The notes under the pieces are model-generated. The model searched no databases. It saw only the letters and a program-made list of their open reading frames with translations, and had not been told where the DNA came from. DNA of 5,830 nt from Candidatus Sulfotelmatobacter sp. (GTDB lineage Bacteria; Acidobacteriota; Terriglobia; Terriglobales; Acidobacteriaceae), in assembly GCA_030044775.1 (NCBI GenBank), contig JASICF010000073.1, forward strand, positions 1 through 5,830, given 5' to 3'. Below, piece by piece: positions 1 through 5,830 of this stretch (position 1 is its first letter; each line of letters begins with the position of its first letter). The position numbers were made by a program, and so were the translations under genes.

Positions 1-501
1 GAGGCGCGGATCGGCCTAAAAAAACCAGATTTTACAATCGCCCCAACTTCGGGAATGGTTCGGCGTGAATCTTATCTTGCGGCGATGTTCGCCAATGACG
101 CCAAAGAGGCGACCGAACTATCTTCCCCAGCGATTCATGCTCGCGCTATTTATCGAAATGCGAGACGGGATGACATTCTTAAGGCTACGAATATCCCATG
201 GGCTATCGGGACGGGCACGGCCTACACGACATTACCGGCAAACACTTCGAATTTCCTTGTTCTGTTCATTCTTACCTTAGAGAACAAATTGATTTGCCGA
301 ACAATGGCGGATATCGCGATACCAATCGCGGGAGGAAACGGCAAAATTCCTCAACCGCTCGACTACGAATTAAAAGAGCAGATTGCGAGCGTGGAAATTC
401 AGCTTCTAAGCGAAGCCGAATGTCTCTACCGGGTCACTCTCGAATTCCGCCACCCACAGCTAAATTTCTTGCCGCAACTTGAGGGATTTGTCGAACTGTA
501 G
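1..501 (+). CDS. Unidentified protein, 3' part of a gene cut by the left edge
   Basis: I do not recognise this protein. The frame is open from the first base of the window to a TAG at 499-501, giving at least 166 residues without a stop. The first in-frame ATG is at 55-57. It has only a poorly placed GGGA directly before it, and the residues upstream of it (EARIGLKKPDFTIAPTSG) read as ordinary protein, so the gene more likely begins outside the window. The visible part is soluble-looking. There is no signal peptide, and the single hydrophobic run (NFLVLFILTLENKLICR, about residues 85-101 from the edge) is more like beta strands than a membrane helix. The C-terminal half alternates charged and hydrophobic residues. 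Base composition is about 49 % GC, clearly below the genes to the right. Coding status rests on the long open frame and sensible amino-acid mix. If 55 is the true start the product is 148 residues. Confidence 0.55.
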   Translation, partial: EARIGLKKPDFTIAPTSGMVRRESYLAAMFANDAKEATELSSPAIHARAIYRNARRDDILKATNIPWAIGTGTAYTTLPANTSNFLVLFILTLENKLICRTMADIAIPIAGGNGKIPQPLDYELKEQIASVEIQLLSEAECLYRVTLEFRHPQLNFLPQLEGFVEL

Positions 502-571
502 CGAGCCGCGCAGAAGACTACTTGGTTCCAGGTCGAGTTTCTCTGCGGCCAAAGCCGGGATGTTTTTTTAA

Positions 572-604
572 GCCCTCTCTGGTCCGGATGGAAGGGCGCC
601 TTTT
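572..604 (+). terminator. Weak terminator-like hairpin after the left gene
   Basis: GCCCT (572-576) can pair with AGGGC (593-597) around a 16-base loop. GCC and four T residues at 601-604 follow. The stem is only five perfect pairs, the loop is large and the T run is short and offset, so this is a tentative end for transcription of the gene ending at 501. A T7 run at 563-569 just upstream, after a 4-bp stem, is an alternative. Confidence 0.2.
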
Positions 605-715
605 CAAAACTGTGCCGCAAATCCAGCGTGACGAAAATGTAATCTTGGCGTCATGCTGCCGTCCCCCTCTTAAAAGTACATTGGCAGCCTTGGTGTATTT
701 ACTGTCGGCGCCAAG

Positions 716-740
716 TCCTGTTCGAGCTCGTGGAACAGGA
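716..740 (+). repeat. 8-bp inverted repeat in the phosphoesterase leader
   Basis: TCCTGTTC (716-723) is the exact reverse complement of GAACAGGA (733-740), separated by nine bases that include the palindrome GAGCTC. The centre lies about 78 bp before the preferred start codon at 806. It could be a dimeric regulator operator, or a hairpin in the 5' untranslated RNA. The last base of the right arm is also the A of the in-frame ATG at 740, so a folded RNA would bury that alternative start. The repeat itself is seen directly; its function is inference. Confidence 0.5.
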
Positions 741-789
741 TGAAAACCGCACGACGTCCTTCTATTAACGTTGCCAGACGAAAAAAACC

Positions 790-797
790 TAAGGAGG
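790..797 (+). promoter_or_regulatory. Strong Shine-Dalgarno that fixes the start at 806
   Basis: TAAGGAGG matches the anti-Shine-Dalgarno complement perfectly over eight bases and stands eight bases before the ATG at 806-808. This is ideal spacing. It is the reason for choosing 806 over the in-frame ATG at 740, whose only upstream match is a weak GGA. Confidence 0.85.
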
Positions 798-805
798 AGA
801 ACTGC

Positions 806-3724
806 ATGTCCCGCAAAGGGTATCGAAATAACTCTCGAAAAAAGCATCGGACCCGCCGTCTGCGTCCGCTAGCCGGACTGGTGGCGGCAGGGCTTGGCGT
901 TCCCGCGCTCGCCGCTGCTCAATCCCTGTATTACCCGACTTACGAGGTCGGCCCACAGACGAACGGCTCGTGGGTTGTCAGTGATGGTGCGATCATCAAC
1001 CCGGCAGGAACACAAGTCAATCTTGGCATCCAGGTCCGCGCGAAGGCTATCGCACTGAATCCCAATCTCAAAACCCACACCGCCGCCGTGCTCACGATGG
1101 GTACGTACTCTTCCAACGGTAACGGAGCGGTCGAAGTATTCGACACCCAGACCGGAGTTGTCCTACAGAACTACACTCCTGCAGGCGGCAACGATCCGAG
1201 CGGCAGCTATAGCGGAATAGCCTATTCTGCCGACGGCACTCAGATCGTGTTCAGCCAGGATGACAGCTATGTCACCGTCGCGAACGTCAACGCACAGGGC
1301 TTCCTGTCAGATGTCGCCCAGATCAGCGTGCCACCGCTGCAGCCTGTCGATCCCTTCATCGCGTGCTTTCCGAACAGCCCACCGGGATCCTATTTCGTAC
1401 CTTGCGGCACGTTCTACAGTCCGAGTACATCATATCCCGGCGGCGTCGCCATCGCACCGAATGGTCAAAGCGCTTACGCCCTGCTGAACCAGAACGATAC
1501 GTTGGCCCAGATCAACCTCAGCACCCTGGAGCAAGGTACACAGATCCGGGTCGGCAACGCTCCGCACAGCGTCGTGATCAACGCTGCCGGCACGACCGCC
1601 TACGTCAGCAACGAGGGCGGGCGAATCGCAACAGAGGCGGACTTTCAGATCTGGTCTGCCGGCACCGAAATGGTCGCCGACCCGTTTGTTGGCGCCACGA
1701 TCACCGGTACCGTTTCTGTGGTCGATCTGGCCTCGATGACGGTCGCCGCCACTATCCCGACCGGTTTACACCCGACCGGAATGGCGCTCTACGGAAGTCA
1801 CCTGTTGGTCGCGAACACTTACAGTGACACCATCTCGGTTATCGACACGAACACTAATACCGTGGCGTACACAATCAATCTCGGGCTGCCGATCGGAATA
1901 CCGGGCTCAGGCGAGGCAGCTTACGGCGCTGCGCCGAACTCAATTGCGGTCAATGCCAAGGCAGGCGTCGCCTACGTCGCGCTTTACAACGCCAACGCGA
2001 TCGCGGTGGTCAGCCTTGCCAAAGGCGCGACCAGTCCCGTGCTAGGCATGATCCCGGTGGCTTACGCGCCCGCTTCGGTTGTGCTGGATGCGTCAGCTAA
2101 CGCGCTCCTCGTTGCCAACGATAAGGGCATCGGCACCCGTGATTCGTTCGAGTGCGACTGGGGCGTCTGCGGCTACAACACGCACCAGGATAACGGCACC
2201 GTCAGCATCGTCCCCATACCCAACAGCGAAACCTTGGCGACGATGACCCAAGACGTTTACGAGTACAACCACTGGAATCGAATCGAGAATATCGAATCTG
2301 CCTCCGGTGGCAGCCCGAGCACGCCCCCAACGGCGATCCCGGCAAAAATTGGCGATCCATCGTTCATCAAGCACGTGTTCGTGATCGTCCGTGAAAACCG
2401 CACGTATGATCAGATCCTGGGTGACGTGGCTGCCGGCAATGGCGATGCCTCGCTGGCAGTGTTCGGCGACGGCTCCGCAGCCGGGGGTACGCCAGTCACT
2501 CCCAACATGCACAACATTGTTACCCGCTTCCCACTCTTGGATAACTTCTACGACCCAAGCCGCCAGTCGGCGGACGGTCATCAATGGATTCAGGAGGGCA
2601 TGGCACCCTACGCCGACGACATTCAGTCGCCGGACTGGGTACGCAGCTATCCGGGCGGAAACGCCGGTGACGCGCTCGCTTATCAGAGCAAAGGCTTCGT
2701 ATTCTCGGAAGCGGCGGCCTCCGGTCTCTCAGTGAAAATGTACGGGGAATATGTTGAGGGCGATTCGTTCCTGCAGCCGAACGGTTCGACTCAGGAGCCA
2801 AGTTGGAGCCAATTCTACGCCGACTCGCAGTGCTACGAAGGAGGGCCTGATTGTGGACCTCCTGGAACGACGGGCGAGACGACGCTCTACTATCAGAACA
2901 CGGTCCAGGCAGAGTCCTCCATCCCGGCCGTGTATCAGCACCTGATCACCAACTTCCCGCAATTCGATCTGGGCATCCCCGATCAGTTCCGCGTCGATAT
3001 TTGGGTTCAGGATTTCAACAACGACGTCGCGAACAATACGGTGCCGTCGCTCGAAGAGCTGTGGGTCATGTGCGACCACACCGGTGGTCCCCCGGTCGGG
3101 CAGGCCGAACAAGCCGATAACGACTTGGCCGTTGGGCGCATCATTGACTACATCAGCCACAGCCCGATATGGTCCACCTCGGCGATCTTCATTGAGGAAG
3201 ACGACGCGCAGAACGGCGTTGACCACGTCGATGGGCACCGCAGCCCGGGCTATGTCGTCAGTCCATACGCCGTGCAGTACGGCCCCACGGACAACACCTA
3301 TTACTCGCAGGTCAACATGACTCGGACGATCGAGCAAATCCTCGGTCTCCCGCCCATGAACCAGTACGACCTTGTCGCTTCACCGATGAGGACGGACTTT
3401 ACCAACACGCCAGCGCCGGATAACTTCCTGCCGTGGTCGCACCTGCCGAATCAAATCCCGCTGACCGAGGGCGTATCGGGCAGCATCTACAAACCCGGGG
3501 ACAGCAAGAAGGTCAGGGCGCTCAGGGCGGCTTGGCTCCAGAAGAAGGCGCAAATCTTCGCCGGCAAACTGGCCAAGCCCGACGCCGAAGACCCCGACAC
3601 CGTAAACCATCTCAACTGGTATGAGGCCACCGGATTTACTCGGCCCTATCCCGGCGAAAGCACGGTTCGTCCGCCGAGCGAATTCAACAACCCTGCACCC
3701 ACAAAAGTTGATGACGACGATTAA
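806..3724 (+). CDS. Exported bifunctional YncE-like beta-propeller / phosphoesterase (alkaline phosphatase superfamily) protein
   Basis: A 972-residue protein. Residues 1-38 form an export signal with a very basic start, a twin-arginine-like TRRLRPL (16-22), a mildly hydrophobic stretch and likely cleavage after AAA (36-38). About residues 50-480 are a YVTN/YncE-type beta-propeller, with blade signatures such as GTVSVVDLASMTV (from 301), DTISVIDTNTNTV (from 341) and NAIAVVSL (from 397). About residues 520-860 are a phosphoesterase domain. It has VRENRTYD (528-535), SADGHQW (588-594), DHT (757-759), ADNDLAVG (from 770) and EEDDAQNGVDHVDGHR (797-812), then MTRTIEQILGLPP (838-850). By analogy with acid phosphatase AcpA, E530, N531, D799 and D800 would bind metal; S588 is only a candidate nucleophile. 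The family is expected to hydrolyse phosphate esters outside the cytoplasm, but its substrate is unknown. Seven cysteines include three close pairs. The tail ends KVDDDD. The gene has its own leader and terminator. An in-frame ATG at 740 would add 22 residues and is disfavoured. Confidence 0.93.
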   Translation: MSRKGYRNNSRKKHRTRRLRPLAGLVAAGLGVPALAAAQSLYYPTYEVGPQTNGSWVVSDGAIINPAGTQVNLGIQVRAKAIALNPNLKTHTAAVLTMGTYSSNGNGAVEVFDTQTGVVLQNYTPAGGNDPSGSYSGIAYSADGTQIVFSQDDSYVTVANVNAQGFLSDVAQISVPPLQPVDPFIACFPNSPPGSYFVPCGTFYSPSTSYPGGVAIAPNGQSAYALLNQNDTLAQINLSTLEQGTQIRVGNAPHSVVINAAGTTAYVSNEGGRIATEADFQIWSAGTEMVADPFVGATITGTVSVVDLASMTVAATIPTGLHPTGMALYGSHLLVANTYSDTISVIDTNTNTVAYTINLGLPIGIPGSGEAAYGAAPNSIAVNAKAGVAYVALYNANAIAVVSLAKGATSPVLGMIPVAYAPASVVLDASANALLVANDKGIGTRDSFECDWGVCGYNTHQDNGTVSIVPIPNSETLATMTQDVYEYNHWNRIENIESASGGSPSTPPTAIPAKIGDPSFIKHVFVIVRENRTYDQILGDVAAGNGDASLAVFGDGSAAGGTPVTPNMHNIVTRFPLLDNFYDPSRQSADGHQWIQEGMAPYADDIQSPDWVRSYPGGNAGDALAYQSKGFVFSEAAASGLSVKMYGEYVEGDSFLQPNGSTQEPSWSQFYADSQCYEGGPDCGPPGTTGETTLYYQNTVQAESSIPAVYQHLITNFPQFDLGIPDQFRVDIWVQDFNNDVANNTVPSLEELWVMCDHTGGPPVGQAEQADNDLAVGRIIDYISHSPIWSTSAIFIEEDDAQNGVDHVDGHRSPGYVVSPYAVQYGPTDNTYYSQVNMTRTIEQILGLPPMNQYDLVASPMRTDFTNTPAPDNFLPWSHLPNQIPLTEGVSGSIYKPGDSKKVRALRAAWLQKKAQIFAGKLAKPDAEDPDTVNHLNWYEATGFTRPYPGESTVRPPSEFNNPAPTKVDDDD

Positions 3725-3746
3725 AAACACGTGGTTGCGATCAACG

Positions 3747-3780
3747 ACCCTCTTCCCGACCGGTGAGAGGGTTATTTGTT
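3747..3780 (+). terminator. Probable rho-independent terminator of the phosphoesterase gene
   Basis: ACCCTCT (3747-3753) pairs perfectly with AGAGGGT (3766-3772) across a 12-base loop. The T-rich TTATTTGTT (3772-3780) follows, 23 bases after the stop codon. The stem is GC-rich and the T tract is interrupted by A and G, so efficiency is uncertain. Read leftward, the same stem is followed by CGTTGATC with no T run, so it does not look like a standard terminator for the convergent kinase operon. Confidence 0.6.
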
Positions 3781-3826
3781 TACTTCAAACACAAATCGCA
3801 AAGGTCAGTTTGGCACGCGCAATCTT

Positions 3827-3848
3827 TCAGCACAGATGTCTCTGCTGA
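3827..3848. repeat. Imperfect 22-bp palindrome between the convergent genes
   Basis: TCAGCA-C-AGA (3827-3836) and TCT-C-TGCTGA (3839-3848) are inverted copies around a central TG, with one C/C mismatch. It lies 51 bp past the end of the histidine kinase on the minus strand. No T run follows in either direction, so it is not a classical terminator. It may be a 3' untranslated hairpin or a chance symmetry. Confidence 0.35.
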
Positions 3849-3898
3849 CGGAAACCGCCGCGACCATTCCTTTATGTTGAGTAGTGGCGTGAGGTACT

Positions 3899-5350
3899 TT
3901 ACGCTGCGCGGGAAATTGGCATGTGCAGCGTGACTCTCGTGCCTTGTCCGGGACGGCTAGAGATTTCTGCTTTTCCGCCGTGCAGCACCATGATGCTCTG
4001 CACGATCGCCAGGCCCAGGCCGGTGCCGCCCGAAGCTTTCGAACGCGAGGAATCGACGCGATAGAAACGGTCGAACACTCTGGGCAGCGCTTCGGCCGGA
4101 ATACCGACTCCACTATCGGCAACTTCAATCCGGATCGCGGCGGCTTCGGCATCCGCTACCAATGTCACTAATCCACCGGCCGGGGTGTGCGCGACGGCAT
4201 TCGAGACAAGGTTTCCCACGGCACGTTGAATGAGGGTACGGTCCATATCACCGACGATGGGCTCGTCCCCGAGAGAAGTAGTCAGGACAATTCCGTTCTC
4301 GGCCGCCGAGGCCTCATAATATTCGCGAACTCCATTCAGCAATTGCCCCACATCTACAGGCTCCCGGCGCAAGTGAGTTAATGGACTCTCGGCGCGGGCA
4401 AGAAATAAAAGATCGGCAATGAGTTCCGACAACCGCACTGCTTCTTCGAGACAAGACCCGATTACCTCGCGATATTCTTCGGACCTTCGCACGCGGGCGA
4501 GAGCGACCTCCGCTTCGCCGCGAATGTTATTGACCGGCGTGCGAAGATCGTGGGCGATATCGGCGGAAAAGCGTGAGATTCTTTCGAAGGATTCTTCCAG
4601 ACGGTCCAACATCTGGTTGAAGGTCGCCGCCAGCATCGCCAGTTCAAAGGGATATCCCTCCGTCCTGATGCGCTCTCGCAAATTGGTCGAGGTGATGTGG
4701 CGGGCCGTCGTCGCCATTTCTTCCACCGGACGAATACCGCGGCGCGCGATTTCGTATCCGATAAAAGGAAACAGCACCGAACTTGCCGTAAAGAGAAACC
4801 AGAACCAGAAGCGGTAGCGTGCCAGCAACTCTTCCTTCTGGGAGACGTCAATCGCGATCTGAATTGTGTCGGTTGCGGTCGGAGGCGACCCAACCGCCAC
4901 AGTCGCGCTGATGGCGCGAAACGTTTGCCCATCGGATCCGTTCATCCGAACCGCGCGTTCCGATAAAGCACTCGATGGGAACTTGAATTTAGACAAGTCC
5001 AACTGCCCGGCCATGCCAGGAGTCATCAGCAGAACCTGATTTCGCGCATCCAGCAGCCGAACATAAAAGTGCTCGTACTTTCGGGCAGCCGATTCCAGCT
5101 CAATTTCCTCGTGCAGCCCATCCCAATCGTCGGGACGCTCGCGCAGCATGGTTCGGATCACATTCACCTTGTCGGCAAGAAACAGGTCCGTACTTTTCTC
5201 CAATTCCGAGCTAAGCACGAAATAGAGACTTGCAGTCGCGGCGAATACCAGGAATAAGCCGGCTAGTGCATATCCGGCGGTCAAGCGGAACGCAAGAGAG
5301 GGCCCGCACCGTGAAAAGGAGGCAAGGCTAATTCTCCAATTCAAGGACAT
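3899..5350 (-). CDS. Membrane sensor histidine kinase, CusS-like
   Basis: A 483-residue sensor that senses an unknown signal at the inner membrane and phosphorylates the regulator encoded just upstream. Order of parts: TM1 about 23-46; a periplasmic loop about 47-180; TM2 about 181-199; HAMP about 200-255; a dimerisation/phosphoacceptor box FSADIAHDLRTPVNN with H267; then an ATPase domain. The latter has NLVSNAVAHT (N380, N384), DSGVGIP (412-418), FDRFYRVDSSRS (426-437) and GGTGLGLAIV (441-450). All catalytic motifs are intact. The D268xxT271 signature after the histidine fits a kinase that can also dephosphorylate its partner. Architecture and length match the heavy-metal sensor (CusS/CopS/IrlS) group. 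The periplasmic loop has no cluster of histidine, methionine or cysteine, so metal sensing is not shown. The ATG at 5350 has no Shine-Dalgarno and overlaps the regulator gene by 23 bp, which suggests translational coupling. No better in-frame start is seen. Confidence 0.95.
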   Translation of the reverse strand: MSLNWRISLASFSRCGPSLAFRLTAGYALAGLFLVFAATASLYFVLSSELEKSTDLFLADKVNVIRTMLRERPDDWDGLHEEIELESAARKYEHFYVRLLDARNQVLLMTPGMAGQLDLSKFKFPSSALSERAVRMNGSDGQTFRAISATVAVGSPPTATDTIQIAIDVSQKEELLARYRFWFWFLFTASSVLFPFIGYEIARRGIRPVEEMATTARHITSTNLRERIRTEGYPFELAMLAATFNQMLDRLEESFERISRFSADIAHDLRTPVNNIRGEAEVALARVRRSEEYREVIGSCLEEAVRLSELIADLLFLARAESPLTHLRREPVDVGQLLNGVREYYEASAAENGIVLTTSLGDEPIVGDMDRTLIQRAVGNLVSNAVAHTPAGGLVTLVADAEAAAIRIEVADSGVGIPAEALPRVFDRFYRVDSSRSKASGGTGLGLAIVQSIMVLHGGKAEISSRPGQGTRVTLHMPISRAA

Positions 5351-5830
5351 AGCCCGCGCCGCGCACCGTGCGGATGAGTTTGAGGGGAAAGGGATCGTCG
5401 ACTTTGCTACGCAACCGGCGCACGTTTACGTCGACCACATTTGTGTCGCTGTCGAAATTCATGTCCCACACCGACTCCGCAATCAGCGTGCGCGACAGGA
5501 CCTCGCCGGCGCGCCGCGCGAGGAGTGACAGGAGAAGAAATTCTTTGGTCGTGAGATCCAGTCGCTGGCCGGCGCGCATAGCCCGATGCCGCAAAACGTC
5601 GATTTCCAGATCGGCCATGCGGAGAGTTTCTTGCGGACGCGGAGCGGCCCGCCGCAAGAGTGAGCGGATGCGAGCCAGCAATTCGGAAAAAGCGAACGGT
5701 TTTACCATGTAATCGTCCGCTCCGAGGTCGAACCCCCGCACCCGCTCGTGCACGGCGTCACGCGCGGTCAGAATAAGCACGAGCGCCTGACGATTCTTTT
5801 CGCGCAATCGCGACAGAACTTGCCACCCAT
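5328..5830 (-). CDS. OmpR-family response regulator, CusR-like, N-terminus cut by the right edge
   Basis: The C-terminal 166 residues of a two-component DNA-binding regulator. The frame runs unbroken off the right edge, and the first visible residues GWQVLSRLREK match the helix that follows the phosphoacceptor aspartate in receivers (typically ..MDGWQVL..). The aspartate itself and the acidic pocket therefore lie outside the window. Visible receiver landmarks are T21 in LILTARD and K43-P44 in VKPFAFSELLARIR. A short linker follows. Then comes a winged-helix DNA-binding domain, about residues 69-163. It contains LDLTTKEFLLLSLLAR, the recognition region SDTNVVDVNVRRLRSKVD and the terminal hairpin IRTVRGAGYVLE. 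It is the first gene of a leftward pair, its stop lying 23 bp inside the kinase gene. A TTG at 5807 could be read as a start but would cut the receiver in half, so it is rejected. The promoter lies outside the window. Confidence 0.95.
   Translation of the reverse strand, partial: GWQVLSRLREKNRQALVLILTARDAVHERVRGFDLGADDYMVKPFAFSELLARIRSLLRRAAPRPQETLRMADLEIDVLRHRAMRAGQRLDLTTKEFLLLSLLARRAGEVLSRTLIAESVWDMNFDSDTNVVDVNVRRLRSKVDDPFPLKLIRTVRGAGYVLELEN

Larger units (their letters stand above)
502..805 (+). other. Non-coding leader between the left gene and the phosphoesterase gene
   Basis: This 304-bp stretch holds no convincing gene. Short open frames on both strands lack ribosome binding sites and have arginine/proline/serine-rich translations typical of shadow frames. 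It contains a weak hairpin with a short T run (572-604), a T7 run at 563-569 behind a 4-bp stem (CGGC 546-549, GCCG 554-557), an 8-bp inverted repeat at 716-740 and the strong ribosome binding site at 790-797. Promoter calls are uncertain. TTGGCG at 645-650 and TTGGCA at 681-686 resemble -35 hexamers, but neither has a good TATAAT-like box at 16-18 bp. The promoter of the downstream gene is nevertheless expected somewhere here, because the left gene ends 304 bp away. Confidence 0.5.

Noticed and set aside
655..688. GCTGCC...GGCAGC 6-bp inverted repeat
   Set aside because: The arms are short and the loop is 22 bases, within what chance gives in 300 bp.
681..697. TTGGCAGCCTTGGTGTA as a sigma-54 (-24/-12) promoter
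   Set aside because: The -24 GG is present, but the -12 position reads GT rather than GC at the required spacing.
518..847. A 109-codon minus-strand open frame across the leader and phosphoesterase start
   Set aside because: It overlaps the strong ribosome binding site and signal-peptide region, and its translation is low in motif content with no ribosome binding site of its own.
2093..2584. A 163-codon antisense open frame under the propeller/phosphoesterase junction
   Set aside because: Same reason: no start context, no family features, opposite to conserved coding sequence.
2729..3337. A 202-codon open frame antisense to the phosphoesterase domain
   Set aside because: It is a shadow of a strongly supported gene. 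The translation is rich in V, R and D with no recognisable motif, and the catalytic motifs on the plus strand explain the sequence fully.
5805..5807. TTG as the start of the response regulator
   Set aside because: The frame continues to the right edge with receiver-like residues GWQVLSR before it, so the gene is truncated by the window rather than starting here.
1..5830. A new multi-gene defence, mobile or biosynthetic system
   Set aside because: Only one secreted enzyme, one two-component pair and one unidentified partial gene are present. Orientation and terminators argue against a shared operon, and no repeats, integrase or transposase features are seen.

Overview
The window shows no species marker. 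It looks like chromosomal DNA from a moderately GC-rich, Gram-negative-type bacterium. The two well-defined loci are close to 60 % GC in sampled lines, and the first 480 bases are about 49 % GC. A secreted YVTN-propeller/phosphoesterase fusion beside a CusRS-type two-component pair would fit an Acidobacteriota or proteobacterial soil organism, but that placement is inference.

Layout, left to right. Positions 1-501 (+) hold the 3' part of a gene I do not recognise, open to the left edge. Positions 502-805 are a non-coding leader with a weak terminator-like hairpin, a clear 8-bp inverted repeat at 716-740 and a near-consensus Shine-Dalgarno at 790-797. Positions 806-3724 (+) encode a 972-residue exported protein. 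It has an N-terminal beta-propeller of YVTN/YncE type and a C-terminal metal-dependent phosphoesterase domain of the acid phosphatase/phospholipase C-like family. A probable rho-independent terminator follows at 3747-3780.

The 174-bp gap at 3725-3898 separates convergent genes and also carries an imperfect 22-bp palindrome. On the minus strand, 5830-5328 is an OmpR-type response regulator cut by the right edge. Its 3' end overlaps by 23 bp the start of a 483-residue CusS-like membrane histidine kinase (5350-3899). Those two form one leftward operon, with the regulator first and the kinase second.

The phosphoesterase gene is monocistronic as far as can be seen and points toward the two-component operon, so the two share no transcript. 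Regulation of one by the other is possible but nothing in the sequence shows it. I see no RNA gene, CRISPR array, insertion sequence, transposase or attachment site. The best leads are the start region and leader of the phosphoesterase gene, its paired cysteines, the unidentified AT-richer left gene, and the unknown signal of the kinase.
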